A stretch of 64,000 nt of DNA from positions 1 to 64,000 of the forward strand of contig DASQZJ010000003.1 of NCBI GenBank assembly GCA_035638775.1. Reading direction: 5' to 3'. Source of the DNA: DASQZJ01 sp035638775 (GTDB lineage Bacteria; Pseudomonadota; Gammaproteobacteria; UBA5335; SLRW01). Positions 8,551 to 16,928 of the stretch are shown here, piece after piece. Every line of letters begins with the position of its first letter. Within the stretch, counting starts at the first letter, position 1. The position numbers and the translations under genes are program-made. Below the pieces are notes generated by a model, which was not told the origin of the DNA, searched no databases, and was given only the letters and a program-made list of their open reading frames with translations.

Positions 8551-8725
8551 GGCGGTTTTCGGTTTTAGGTTTTAGGTTTTAGGAAAGAGGGACCCGGTGG
8601 CGTTTTACTGCTTCGGGAGCATCCGGGGTTTCGACGAGGCCAGTCAAGCCTGACGGGCGCGAAAACCGGGCAACAAGGCTTATTGCTTCTCACCTAAAAC
8701 CTAAAACCTAAAACCCAAAACCCCC
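8551..8725. repeat. Inverted pair of tandem heptamer arrays (GGTTTTA units)
   Basis: Left arm 8551-8583 contains three direct copies of GGTTTTA after a related GGTTTTC. Right arm 8693-8725 is its reverse complement over 33 bases with two mismatches. The spacer is 109 bases. The arms are far more T-rich (or A-rich) than anything around them. The right arm ends two bases before the ubiB stop codon, so it is at the 3' ends of both convergent genes. Five GG runs separated by five-base loops on the + strand could form a two-tier G-quadruplex. The function is unknown; roles as a bidirectional 3'-end structure or a mobile repeat family are possible. Confidence 0.9.
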
Positions 8726-8727
8726 GC

Positions 8728-10389
8728 TCAATCCCGCCAGCCGCCGATCAGGACGGCGATCCCCGCCAGGCCGAGGATCCAGGTGCCCAGCGGCGCTCCG
8801 CCCCAGGACATCGGCAGGTAGGAAGTCAGCCCCATCAGCACGATGGCGCCCACCAGCAGTGCCGCGCCGACGGCTCCCAGAAAGTGCCGCCGGCCGTTCC
8901 GGCGCAGCTCCCCGCGCAGGGCCGCCAGCTGCCGGTCGAGTTCTTTCTGGCGCTGCTCGGTGGCCTCGATCTGCTGCAGTGCGCGGTACAGGTGCAGCGG
9001 CATGTCCGGCAGCGCCTCGACCACTGCGGGCAGGTTCTCCCGCAGCCGGTTGACCACCGAGCGCACCCCGAGCTGCTCGCGCATCCAGCGCTCCATGAAG
9101 GGCTTGGCGGTTTGCCACAGATCGAGGTCGGGGTAGAGGTCGCGGCCCAGGCCCTCGACGTTGAGCAGGGTCTTTTGCAGCAGTACCAGCTGGGGCTGCA
9201 CCTGCATGTCGAACTGGCGCGCGGTCTGGAACAGGCGAACCAGCAGCTGGCCGAAGGAGATGTCCTTCAACGGGCGGTTGAAGATCGGCTCGCAGACGGT
9301 GCGCACGGCCGCCTCGAACTGGTCGACCCGGGTGTCCGCCGGCACCCAGCCGGACTCCACGTGCAGCTCTGCCACGCGCCGGAAATCCCGGTTGAAAAAG
9401 GCCAGCAGGTTCTGCGCGAGATACTTCTGGTCGCGCGGGTTGAGGGTGCCGACGATGCCGAAGTCGACGGCGATGTACGTGGGATCGCCGGGATTGGCAT
9501 CGGAGACGAAGATGTTGCCCGGGTGCATGTCGGCATGGAAGAAGTTGTGCCGGAACACCTGGGTGAAAAAGATCTCCACGCCCCGCTCCGACAGGCGCCG
9601 GAGGTTGATCCCGCGCCGCCGCAGCGCTTCCACGTCGCTCACCGGGATGCCGGCGATACGTTCCATCACCATCACGTTGCGGGTGGTCAGCTCCCACACC
9701 ACGTAAGGGACGTAGAGGATCGGGTTGTTCTCGAAGTTGCGCCGGGTCTGGGTGGCGTTGGCCGCCTCCCGCATCAGGTCCAGCTCGTTCATGATGGTCT
9801 GCTCGTACTCGGCGACCACCTCGCGCGGACGCAGGCGCGGGCCGTCGGGCAGATACCGCTCGGCCGCCCCGGCGAGCAGGTACATCAGGCTGAGGTCGCG
9901 CCGGATGACCCGGTGCACGCCCGGCCGCAGCACCTTGACCACCACCTCGCGCCCGTCCCTCAGTCGCGCCCCGTGCACCTGCGCGATGGACGCCGAGGCG
10001 AGCGGCTCGTCCAGGAACTCGGCGAACGTGTCGTGGAAGGCGCCGCCGTAGGCATGCTCGACGATGGCCCGCGCCTCGGCGCCCGGGAACGGCGGCACCT
10101 TGTCCTGCAGTCGGGCCAGCTCCCTCGCGATGTCGGGCGGAAACAGGTCGCGGCGGGTGGACAGCATCTGCCCGAACTTGACGAAGATCGGCCCGAGATC
10201 CTCCAGTGCACGCCGGATCCGCTCGCCGCGTGGCGCGCGGTTGCGCCGGAACCAGTTCCAGGGGAACAGGTGGCGCACGAAGCGGACCGACCGCAGCACC
10301 GGGGCGTCGAGCAGCACCTCGTCCAGCCCGTGGCGCAGGAACACCCGCTGGATGGTCAGCAGCCGCATGGACTGGGAGAACGTGATCAT
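8728..10389 (-). CDS. ubiB: Ubiquinone biosynthesis protein kinase-like UbiB
   Basis: A 553-residue member of the atypical kinase/ADCK family, required for ubiquinone synthesis, probably as an ATPase that helps extract or present lipid intermediates. The KxGQ motif appears as KFGQML at residues 71-76. The Ala-rich loop is ASASIAQVHGA, the catalytic loop HADMHPGNIFV, and the metal motif VDFGIVG. Two C-terminal membrane helices (about 502-522 and 528-548) anchor it. Length matches the family (about 540-550). The start overlaps the ubiJ stop by four bases (ATGA), indicating translational coupling in ubiE-ubiJ-ubiB. Confidence 0.97.
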   Translation of the reverse strand: MITFSQSMRLLTIQRVFLRHGLDEVLLDAPVLRSVRFVRHLFPWNWFRRNRAPRGERIRRALEDLGPIFVKFGQMLSTRRDLFPPDIARELARLQDKVPPFPGAEARAIVEHAYGGAFHDTFAEFLDEPLASASIAQVHGARLRDGREVVVKVLRPGVHRVIRRDLSLMYLLAGAAERYLPDGPRLRPREVVAEYEQTIMNELDLMREAANATQTRRNFENNPILYVPYVVWELTTRNVMVMERIAGIPVSDVEALRRRGINLRRLSERGVEIFFTQVFRHNFFHADMHPGNIFVSDANPGDPTYIAVDFGIVGTLNPRDQKYLAQNLLAFFNRDFRRVAELHVESGWVPADTRVDQFEAAVRTVCEPIFNRPLKDISFGQLLVRLFQTARQFDMQVQPQLVLLQKTLLNVEGLGRDLYPDLDLWQTAKPFMERWMREQLGVRSVVNRLRENLPAVVEALPDMPLHLYRALQQIEATEQRQKELDRQLAALRGELRRNGRRHFLGAVGAALLVGAIVLMGLTSYLPMSWGGAPLGTWILGLAGIAVLIGGWRD

Positions 10390-11024
10390 CGAGCGTCGTC
10401 GTCTTCCGGGCCCGCCGGGGAAATCGCGTCGAGTCGGGCTTCCAGGCGCGCCAGGTCGTCCCGCAGCCGGTCCACGTCGGACAGGAAGCGCTCCATCTCG
10501 TCGCGCGCCAGGAGATCCGCGCTCTCGTAACGCAGGTAGTCGGCGAGATCGCCCGTGAGGGTATCCGCGCTCCGGCGGACCCAGTCGCGCGCCCGGCGCA
10601 GGCCGTACCCCACCGCGTGCGCCACCACGTCGCCGGTGGCACGCGCCAGTACCTCCTCGAGGTCGGGCCGCGCCCGGGCCAGGATGCGGTGGAAGCGCTC
10701 GGCCAGGTCGGTGTCGCCCTCCACCTCCACCCCGTAGCGGCTCATCCCGGCGACGCCGCCATCATCCGACGCCAGCCGCAGCATGCCGGTCACACCGCCG
10801 CGGATCACGGCGTCCGCGGCCGGGTCGGGTCCCGGCGAGAGCTGCATCCCCTCGCGGCTGAAGCGCACCGTGACCTCGCGCCGCAGGTCGCGCAGCGCGA
10901 CCGTGAGCAGCTTGCCTTCGAGGCTCGCACACTCGTCCAGGGTTTCCGGCTCGGCACGCAGGGCGCGGTTGAGGGTGATTTCAAGCCACCCGGCCCAGGT
11001 GGCGTTGGCGCCGGTCTCGCTCAT
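10386..11024 (-). CDS. ubiJ: Ubiquinone biosynthesis accessory factor UbiJ (SCP2 domain)
   Basis: A 212-residue protein, close to the 201 of E. coli UbiJ. The N-terminal half is an SCP2 sterol-carrier-like lipid-binding domain (WLEITLNRALRAEPETL, then LEGKLLTVAL). The C-terminal part is helical and acidic, ending in a coiled-coil-like stretch (EMERFLSDVDRLRDDLARLE). UbiJ with UbiK organises the soluble complex that carries out the late ring-modification steps of ubiquinone synthesis. Identification rests on the SCP2 pattern plus position between ubiE and ubiB. Confidence 0.9.
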   Translation of the reverse strand: MSETGANATWAGWLEITLNRALRAEPETLDECASLEGKLLTVALRDLRREVTVRFSREGMQLSPGPDPAADAVIRGGVTGMLRLASDDGGVAGMSRYGVEVEGDTDLAERFHRILARARPDLEEVLARATGDVVAHAVGYGLRRARDWVRRSADTLTGDLADYLRYESADLLARDEMERFLSDVDRLRDDLARLEARLDAISPAGPEDDDAR

Positions 11025-11091
11025 GGGTTCTCTCCGTCACGGGGGCCGGCTGCGGGCGGTGTCGCGGCTCGGTCCGGCACCGGCCCGTGTC

Positions 11092-11850
11092 TCAGAGCTT
11101 GAAGCCGCGATGGACGGCGACGATGCCGCCGGCAAGATTGTAGTACTGGCAGCGCCCGAAGCCGGCCGTCTCCATCATCTCGCGCAGGGTCTCCTGGTCG
11201 GGATGACGCCGGATGCTTTCCGCGAGGTAGCGGTAGCTGTCGGGGTCCCGGGCCACCGCGCGGCCCATCAGGGGCAGGATGCGGAACGAATACCAGTCGT
11301 ACAGGGGACGCAGGCCCGGCACCACCGGGCGGGAAAACTCCAGCACCAGGCAACGGCCGCCCGGGCGGAGCACCCGGTGCATCTCGGCCAGGGCCGCGTC
11401 CTTGTCGGTCACGTTGCGCAGGCCGAAGCCGATGCTGATGCAGTCGAACCGGTCGGACGCCAGCGGCAGACGCTCGGCGTCCGCCAGCAGGTATTCCACG
11501 TTGCCCACCACCCCGCGGTCGACCAGGCGCTCCCGGCCGCGCCGGAGCATGGCCTCGTTGATGTCGCTCAGCAGCACCAGGCCGTCGCGGCCGACCCGCC
11601 GCGAGAACAGCGCCGCCAGGTCCCCCGTGCCACCGGCCAGGTCCAGGACCCGCTGCCCGCGGCGCACGCCGGAAAGCTCCAGGGTATAGCGCTTCCAGAG
11701 ACGATGGAGACCGCCGGACATCAGGTCGTTCATCAGGTCGTAGCGCCCGGCCACGGAGTCGAATACCCCGCGCACCAGGCGCGCCTTCTCGGAGCGCGAC
11801 ACCTCCCGGTAGCCGAAGTCCGTGGTCTCGGTGTCCCTGTCGTGATCCAT
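11092..11850 (-). CDS. ubiE: Ubiquinone/menaquinone C-methyltransferase
   Basis: A 252-residue class I methyltransferase (E. coli UbiE has 251) that C-methylates the demethoxy-quinol ring in ubiquinone synthesis. Family motifs: VRGVFDSVAGRYDLMNDLMS, the SAM motif VLDLAGGTGDLA, ISIGFGLRNVTD, VLEFSRP and YNLAGGIVAVHRG at the C-terminus. Two ATGs are close together. The one at 11850 has GGGGA six bases upstream, while the one at 11856 abuts that sequence, so 11850 is preferred. First gene of the ubiE-ubiJ-ubiB operon; a 67-base gap precedes ubiJ. Confidence 0.97.
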   Translation of the reverse strand: MDHDRDTETTDFGYREVSRSEKARLVRGVFDSVAGRYDLMNDLMSGGLHRLWKRYTLELSGVRRGQRVLDLAGGTGDLAALFSRRVGRDGLVLLSDINEAMLRRGRERLVDRGVVGNVEYLLADAERLPLASDRFDCISIGFGLRNVTDKDAALAEMHRVLRPGGRCLVLEFSRPVVPGLRPLYDWYSFRILPLMGRAVARDPDSYRYLAESIRRHPDQETLREMMETAGFGRCQYYNLAGGIVAVHRGFKL

Positions 11851-11872
11851 TGTCATTCCCCGTCTGCGCCGG

Positions 11873-12238
11873 TCAGTCCTCGCGCCGGTAGCCCGCTTTC
11901 TCCAGGCGCTCCAGGTAGCGCGCCCAGTTGGTTTCCGCGTTCACGCCCAGATCGTAGAGGACGCTCCACGAATACAGGCCCGTATCGTGACCGTCGTCGA
12001 AGTGCAGCCGCACCGCGTAATTGCCCACCGGCTCGATCCGCGTGATGTTGACGTTCTCCTTGCCTGTCTGAAGCACCTGCTGGCCGGGGCCGTGTCCCTG
12101 CACCTCGGCGGAAGGCGAGAAGACGCGCAGGTACTCGCAGCTGAGCCGGACGTCGCGGCCATCCTCGAAGCTCACCTCCAGCACGCGCGACTTGCGATGC
12201 AGCCGGATGCGCGTGGGTCGCGGTGTGCGTTCGCTCAT
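11873..12238 (-). CDS. DUF971 domain protein
   Basis: A 121-residue protein made almost entirely of a DUF971 domain, the fold also found at the N-terminus of gamma-butyrobetaine hydroxylases. Landmarks are TRIRLHRKSRVLEVSFEDG, LSCEYLRVFSPSAEVQGHGP and HDTGLYSWSVLYDLG. In stand-alone form the family is associated with iron-sulfur or metabolic proteins but has no settled function. GGAGG lies five bases before the ATG. It is between hslU and ubiE, 31 bases after hslU and 22 before ubiE, and is probably cotranscribed with them. A hslV-hslU-DUF971-ubiE order is common in this class of bacteria. Confidence 0.85.
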   Translation of the reverse strand: MSERTPRPTRIRLHRKSRVLEVSFEDGRDVRLSCEYLRVFSPSAEVQGHGPGQQVLQTGKENVNITRIEPVGNYAVRLHFDDGHDTGLYSWSVLYDLGVNAETNWARYLERLEKAGYRRED

Positions 12239-12269
12239 CGATACCTCCGCTGTCCGGAGCCGGACGATG

Positions 12270-13616
12270 TCACAGGATGTAGCGGCTCAGGTCCTCGTCC
12301 CGCACGAGGTCGCCGAGGTGGGCATCGACGTAGTCGCCGTCGACGGTCACGGACTTCTCGACCAGGTCCGAGGCCTCGTAGGAAACGGTCTCCAGCAGGC
12401 GTTCCATGACCGTGTGCAGCCGCCGCGCCCCGATGTTCTCGGTGCGGTCGTTGACCTGGTAGGCGGCTTCCGCGATGCGCCGTACACCGTCCTCCGTGAA
12501 CGCCAGCTGCACGCCCTCGGCCTCGATCAGGGCCCGGTACTGGCGCGTCAGCGAGGCATCCGGCTCGGTCAGGATGCGCACGAACTCGTCGATTCCGAGC
12601 GAGTCCAGCTCCACCCGGATCGGGAGACGGCCCTGGAGCTCCGGGATCAGGTCCGATGGCTTGGCCATGTGGAACGCGCCCGAGGCGATGAACAGGATGT
12701 GGTCCGTGCGCACCATCCCGTGCTTGGTGTTGATGGTGCAGCCCTCCACCAGGGGCAGCAGGTCGCGCTGCACGCCCTCGCGCGAAACGTCGGCGCCGCC
12801 GGCACCGCCCTCGGAACGCTTGGTCACCTTGTCGATCTCGTCCAGGAACACGATGCCGTTGTTCTCGACGTTGTGCACCGCGTTGATCTTGATGTCGTCC
12901 TCGTTGACCAGCCGCATCGCCTCCTCGTCGGTGAGGATCTTGAAGGCGTCCTTCACCCGCAGCCGGCGGCGCCGGGTGCGCCCTCCGGAAAGGTTCTGCA
13001 TCATGCTCTGCAGCTGGCTGGTCATCTCCTCCATGCCGGGCGGGGCCATGATCTCCACGCCCATCGGCGAGACATCCACCTCGACGTCGATCTCCCGTTC
13101 GTCCAGCTCTCCCTCGCGCAGCTTCTTGCGCATCTTCTGGCGGGTCGCGGAATCGTCCTCCTGGGCGCCCCCGGTGGGCCAGTCCGACCCGCCGCCCCGG
13201 GCGCGCGGCAGCAGTGCATCCAGGATGCGTTCCTCGGCCGCCTCCTCGGCGCGGTGGCGGACCTTGGTCATCTCCTCCTCGCGGGTCATCTTCACCGCCG
13301 CGTCGACCAGCTCGCGGACGATGGAGTCCACCTCGCGCCCGACGTAGCCGACCTCGGTGAACTTGGTCGCCTCGACCTTGACGAACGGCGCGTGCGCCAG
13401 GCGCGCCAGGCGCCGCGCGATCTCGGTCTTGCCCACACCGGTGGGGCCGATCATCAGGATGTTCTTGGGCGTGACCTCGCTGCGCAGCGGCTCCTCGACC
13501 TGCTGGCGGCGCCACCGGTTGCGCAGCGCGATGGCCACCGCGCGCTTGGCACTGGCCTGGCCGATGATGTGCTTGTCCAGCTCCTGGACGATTTCGCGGG
13601 GAGTCATGTTGGACAT
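12270..13616 (-). CDS. hslU: ATP-dependent protease ATPase subunit HslU
   Basis: A 448-residue AAA+ unfoldase that feeds substrates to HslV. Walker A is GPTGVGKT at residues 57-64; EATKFTEVGYVGREVDSI follows. An intermediate I-domain occupies about 110-225, with the charged stretch after MTREEEMTKVRH. Walker B is VFLDEIDK, and sensor II is NIGARRLHTVMERLLE. The C-terminal tail DLSRYIL matches the conserved HslU end that inserts into HslV and switches on its activity. The ATG at 13616 (MSNMTPREIV) gives the normal family length. It is 46 bases downstream of hslV. Confidence 0.97.
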   Translation of the reverse strand: MSNMTPREIVQELDKHIIGQASAKRAVAIALRNRWRRQQVEEPLRSEVTPKNILMIGPTGVGKTEIARRLARLAHAPFVKVEATKFTEVGYVGREVDSIVRELVDAAVKMTREEEMTKVRHRAEEAAEERILDALLPRARGGGSDWPTGGAQEDDSATRQKMRKKLREGELDEREIDVEVDVSPMGVEIMAPPGMEEMTSQLQSMMQNLSGGRTRRRRLRVKDAFKILTDEEAMRLVNEDDIKINAVHNVENNGIVFLDEIDKVTKRSEGGAGGADVSREGVQRDLLPLVEGCTINTKHGMVRTDHILFIASGAFHMAKPSDLIPELQGRLPIRVELDSLGIDEFVRILTEPDASLTRQYRALIEAEGVQLAFTEDGVRRIAEAAYQVNDRTENIGARRLHTVMERLLETVSYEASDLVEKSVTVDGDYVDAHLGDLVRDEDLSRYIL

Positions 13617-13662
13617 GGTTGCAGCCCGTTGCTGGTTGCGGCCGCCGGACCCGGAAACACGC

Positions 13663-14211
13663 TCAGCGCGCCTCCGATTCCAGCTCCTCCACCACCAGGT
13701 TGTGGTTGGTGTACACGCAGATGTCGGCGGCGATCCGGAGCGATTGTTCCGCGATCTCCCTCGCCCCGAGGTCGGTATTGCCCAGCAGCGCCCAGGCGGC
13801 GGCCTGGGCGTAGGGGCCGCCGGATCCGATCGCCATGACTTCGTTCTCCGGCTCGATGACGTCACCGTTGCCGGAAATGATCAGTGAAACCTCCTTGTCG
13901 GCGACGCACAGCAGCGCTTCCAGCCGCCGCAGCATGCGATCGGTGCGCCAGTCCTTGGCCAGCTCCACAGCGGCCCGCGTGAGGTTCCCGCCGTGCTGCT
14001 CCAGCTTGCCCTCGAAGCGCTCGAACAGCGTGAAGGCGTCGGCGGTGCCGCCGGCGAACCCGGCGATGACCTGGTGATGGAACAGGCGGCGCACCTTGCG
14101 GGCGTTGCCCTTCATGATGGTGTTGCCCATCGATACCTGGCCGTCGCCGGCCATGGCGACGCTGCCGCCGCGGCGTACCGACAGGATGGTCGTACCCGAA
14201 AATTGCTCCAA
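13663..14211 (-). CDS. hslV: ATP-dependent protease catalytic subunit HslV
   Basis: Proteasome-beta-like threonine peptidase of 182 residues that forms the two-ring core of HslVU. The mature N-terminal Thr is within GTTILSVRR (Thr7 of the precursor), so a six-residue propeptide would be removed. Other motifs are AGDGQVSMGNTIMKGNARKVR and VMAIGSGGPYAQAAA. No ATG fits the conserved N-terminus; the start is read as TTG at 14211, with GAGG ten bases upstream. Many relatives begin MEQ-(x)-GTTIL, which agrees with this choice. A 130-base leader upstream holds a strong hairpin (about 14239-14262). Confidence 0.92.
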   Translation of the reverse strand: MEQFSGTTILSVRRGGSVAMAGDGQVSMGNTIMKGNARKVRRLFHHQVIAGFAGGTADAFTLFERFEGKLEQHGGNLTRAAVELAKDWRTDRMLRRLEALLCVADKEVSLIISGNGDVIEPENEVMAIGSGGPYAQAAAWALLGNTDLGAREIAEQSLRIAADICVYTNHNLVVEELESEAR

Positions 14212-14342
14212 AGCGTGCTGGCCTCTGCTCGCGCCGTCCGCCGGCGGCGGACGGAAGTGAACCCGGGGAGCGCCGCGTGGAGACCCGTCGTGCCGCGCGA
14301 CCGCGGGTGCGGACCGGCGCGAATGGTCGGGCGCTCTCCCAG

Positions 14343-14348
14343 ATTGTA
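14343..14348 (-). promoter_or_regulatory. Candidate -10 element for hslVU
   Basis: TACAAT on the minus strand, 131 bases before the hslV start, in a 230-base gap after xerC. No recognisable -35 lies 16-18 bases upstream, and no heat-shock sigma32 pattern (CTTGAA and CCCCAT) is visible, so support is weak. Confidence 0.28.
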
Positions 14349-14441
14349 CACGCGCCGCACGGCAGCGGGGGACCCGGCGCCGGTCACGCCGGCGACGTCG
14401 CATGCGCGGAAATACCGGAGACCGCCGCCCTGCCGCTGCCC

Positions 14442-15353
14442 CTAACGCTTGCGGCGACGGGCGCGGGGATGAGCCCGGTCGTACACCTCCGCCAGGTGCT
14501 GGAAGTCCAGGTGAGTGTAGATCTGGGTGGTGCTGATGTCGGCATGCCCGAGCAGGTCCTGCACCGCGCGCAGGTCACCGCTCGATTCCAGCAGATGGCT
14601 GGCGAACGAGTGGCGCAGCATGTGCGGGTGCACCGGCCGGTCCAGCCCCTGGCGCAGGGCACGATCCCGCAGCCGCAGCTGCACGCTGCGGTGGGCCAGG
14701 CGCCGTCCGCGGCGGCTGACGAACACTGCGGTCTCGCCGGGAGCCGCGAGCTCCGGGCGCCGGTCCAGCCATTCCCGCAGCGCGCGCACCGCATAGCGGC
14801 CGATCGGCACCTTCCGGTCCTTTGCGCCTTTGCCCTCTCTCACCTCGACAACGGCGTCCGCAAGGTCGAGCTCCGTCAGGTCGAGCCCGACCACCTCCGC
14901 CAGGCGCAGCCCCGAGGAATAGATCAGCTCGAGCAGCGCGCGATCACGGATCGAAAGCGGATCCTCCCCGCCGAACTCGAGCAGGCGCGCGGTCTCGTCC
15001 GGATCGAGCACCTCCGGCAGGTTGCGCGCGTGCTTCGGTGCGCGCACGCCGGCCGCCGGGTCGTAGCCGGCGAGCCCCTCCCGCATCAGATAGGCGAACA
15101 GCGTGCGCAACGCGGACAGCAGGCGCTGCAGACTGCGGCCCGAAAGGCCGCGGCGGTGGTGGTGCGCGACCACGCCGCGCACGTCGTGCACGGTCATCGC
15201 CGCCCAGTCGTTCGGGCCGCGCTCCCGGATGTACCGGAGCACCCCGGAAAGGTCACGGCGGTAGGCGTCGATGGTGCGCTGCGACAGCCGCCGCACCCCG
15301 TGGAGATAGGCCAGGAACGCCTCGAGCTGCTCGCCGGCCGCGTCGGTCATCAA
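14442..15353 (-). CDS. xerC: Site-specific tyrosine recombinase XerC
   Basis: A 303-residue recombinase that resolves chromosome dimers at dif together with XerD. An N-terminal SAM-like core-binding domain (about 5-90, GVRRLSQRTIDAYRRDLSG) precedes the catalytic domain. Active-site residues are all visible: Arg in SSGLRLAEVVGL, Lys in KGAKDRKVP, HxxR in HMLRHSFASHLL, and His/Tyr in LLGHADISTTQIYTH. The start overlaps the DUF484 stop by four bases. The combination with DUF484 and dapF is the classic chromosomal xerC locus, so this is not a phage integrase. Confidence 0.96.
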   Translation of the reverse strand: MMTDAAGEQLEAFLAYLHGVRRLSQRTIDAYRRDLSGVLRYIRERGPNDWAAMTVHDVRGVVAHHHRRGLSGRSLQRLLSALRTLFAYLMREGLAGYDPAAGVRAPKHARNLPEVLDPDETARLLEFGGEDPLSIRDRALLELIYSSGLRLAEVVGLDLTELDLADAVVEVREGKGAKDRKVPIGRYAVRALREWLDRRPELAAPGETAVFVSRRGRRLAHRSVQLRLRDRALRQGLDRPVHPHMLRHSFASHLLESSGDLRAVQDLLGHADISTTQIYTHLDFQHLAEVYDRAHPRARRRKR

Positions 15354-16048
15354 TCCAGCGGCGCCAGGGCCGCTCCGACGAGCTCGCCGATCCGGGCGAG
15401 GAACATGGTGCCCATGCCGGGATGGAAGCGGTCGCGGCGATGGCTGCCGGCACCGAGCAGGCCGTCGTAGCCGCCCTCACCCAGCGGAATGAGCGCCAGC
15501 GAAGCGACCTTCCGCGCACGCGGTCCGAACAGCATCTCGGCCTGGCCCGTCCCCGGCTCGCCACAGCGCGGCCGGCCATTCTCCCGCACCCGGGCGAACA
15601 CGCGCAGGCGCTCGTCGTCCGCGCGCAGGAGCTGCGCGGGGCCCCGCTGCTCCCCGTCCGCGTCGTCGCGGTACAGCAGCAGCGCGACCTCGTCCACGTC
15701 GAACTCGCTGCGCAGCGTGTCCTGGACGGCGTTCAACGCCTCGTCCAGGCCCCTCGCCTCCAGCAGCGCCAGGGTCAGCTTGTGCATGCGCTCGAGCAGC
15801 TGCTCGTTGGCGCGCGCCACGTCCAGCAGCTCGTTGAGCCGCTGCTCGAGCTTGCGGTTGCGCTCGCGCAGGAGCGATACCTGCCGCTCGATCAGGGAGG
15901 CGGCGCCGCTCACCTGGTGCGGCACCCGGAGCTCCTCGAGCAGCTCGGGACGGCGCTCGAGGAAATCACGGTGGCGCCGGAGGTAATCCTCCACCTGCTC
16001 CGCGGTGGGCTCGGCCGTGCTCGGCTTCTGCTCCTGCTGCGTGGTCAT
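15350..16048 (-). CDS. DUF484 family protein
   Basis: A 232-residue protein with a basic/helical N-terminal segment (VEDYLRRHRDFLERRPELLEEL), a coiled coil (about 50-80) and a GAF-like C-terminal domain (about 85-230) ending in the conserved SHRRDRFHPGMGTMFLARIG. The family occurs almost always between dapF and xerC, and its role is unknown; the GAF fold suggests ligand sensing. Start taken at ATG 16048. The stop overlaps xerC by four bases. Confidence 0.9.
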   Translation of the reverse strand: MTTQQEQKPSTAEPTAEQVEDYLRRHRDFLERRPELLEELRVPHQVSGAASLIERQVSLLRERNRKLEQRLNELLDVARANEQLLERMHKLTLALLEARGLDEALNAVQDTLRSEFDVDEVALLLYRDDADGEQRGPAQLLRADDERLRVFARVRENGRPRCGEPGTGQAEMLFGPRARKVASLALIPLGEGGYDGLLGAGSHRRDRFHPGMGTMFLARIGELVGAALAPLD

Positions 16049-16077
16049 GTTCGTGATCGCTCGCCTGGTCGCGCCCG

Positions 16078-16911
16078 TTACAGCTCGATGGTTCCCGTAA
16101 ATACTACCTCGCCGGGGCCGGTCATCGATACGGGCTTTCCCTCGCCCTCCCATTCTACCGTGAGCTCGCCGCCGCGCAGCTCCACCGTGACCCGGTCGTC
16201 CAGCAGCCCCTGCAGCCGGCCCGCGACCACCGCCGCACAGGCACCGGTGCCGCAAGCCAGCGTCTCGCCGACGCCGCGCTCGTACACCCGCAGCCGGATC
16301 CGGTCGCGGCCCTGCACCTGCATGAACCCGATATTCACGCGCCGGGGAAAGCGTGGGTGGCGCTCGATGCGCGGTCCCAACTCCCCGACGGGTGCGCGGT
16401 CGACGTCCGGGACCTGCAGCACCGCGTGCGGATTGCCCATGGACAGGGCGGAGATGCTCCAGCGCCCGCCGTCGACCTCCAGCACGTACAGGGCCTCGCG
16501 CCGGGGCGCCTCGAACGGGATCTCGCGCGGCTCCAGGCGCGGCACGCCCATGTCCACGCGCACGCGGCCATCCGCTTCCAGCGCCACCCGGATCGGCCCG
16601 CCGGCGGTGTCGAACAGCGCCCGGGCGTCCCGGAGGTAGCCGCGCTCGTGCGCGAAGCGCGCCATGCAGCGCGCGCCGTTGCCACACTGCTCCACCTCGC
16701 CGCCGTCCGCGTTGAAGATGCGATAGCGGAAATCGGCCCCGCCGCCGGCCGGCGCACGCTCCAGCACCAGCACCTGGTCGCAGCCCACCCCGAAGCGGCG
16801 GTCCGCAAGGCGGCGCAGCTGCCCCGGCGAGAGGCTGACCGGGGCGGCCACCGCGTCGATGACGACGAAGTCGTTGCCCAGGCCCTGCATCTTGGTGAAT
16901 TCCAGCTGCAT
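16078..16911 (-). CDS. dapF: Diaminopimelate epimerase
   Basis: A 277-residue cofactor-independent epimerase that converts LL- to meso-diaminopimelate for lysine and peptidoglycan. The N-terminus FTKMQGLGNDFVVIDA is diagnostic. The two catalytic cysteines are in FNADGGEVEQCGNGARC and ACGTGACAAV; the substrate loops SMGNPHAVL and YERGVGETLACG are intact. Length is normal (E. coli 274). Start at ATG 16911, 17 bases after the CoA-binding gene; 29 bases separate it from DUF484. Confidence 0.97.
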   Translation of the reverse strand: MQLEFTKMQGLGNDFVVIDAVAAPVSLSPGQLRRLADRRFGVGCDQVLVLERAPAGGGADFRYRIFNADGGEVEQCGNGARCMARFAHERGYLRDARALFDTAGGPIRVALEADGRVRVDMGVPRLEPREIPFEAPRREALYVLEVDGGRWSISALSMGNPHAVLQVPDVDRAPVGELGPRIERHPRFPRRVNIGFMQVQGRDRIRLRVYERGVGETLACGTGACAAVVAGRLQGLLDDRVTVELRGGELTVEWEGEGKPVSMTGPGEVVFTGTIEL

Positions 16912-16928
16912 GCGGCGCAATCCCGTAT

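Noticed and set aside
8551..8725. Telomere-like repeat (GGTTTTA)
   Set aside because: The unit resembles eukaryotic telomere repeats, but there are only three copies per arm, inverted, and they sit between bacterial housekeeping genes.
8551..8725. Miniature inverted-repeat transposable element
   Set aside because: Inverted ends are present, but no target-site duplication is visible and the arms are built of tandem heptamers, unlike transposase-recognised ends.
10064..13838. Several long + strand frames opposite ubiJ, ubiE and hslU
   Set aside because: All are antisense to genes with clear family motifs and have Arg/Ala/Gly-rich shadow composition.
14212..14441. Heat-shock sigma32 promoter for hslVU
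   Set aside because: hslVU is heat-inducible in E. coli, but no CTTGAA / CCCCAT pair at the right spacing was found here.
14442..15353. Phage or integron integrase
   Set aside because: A tyrosine recombinase, but its length, sequence and linkage to DUF484 and dapF identify chromosomal XerC.
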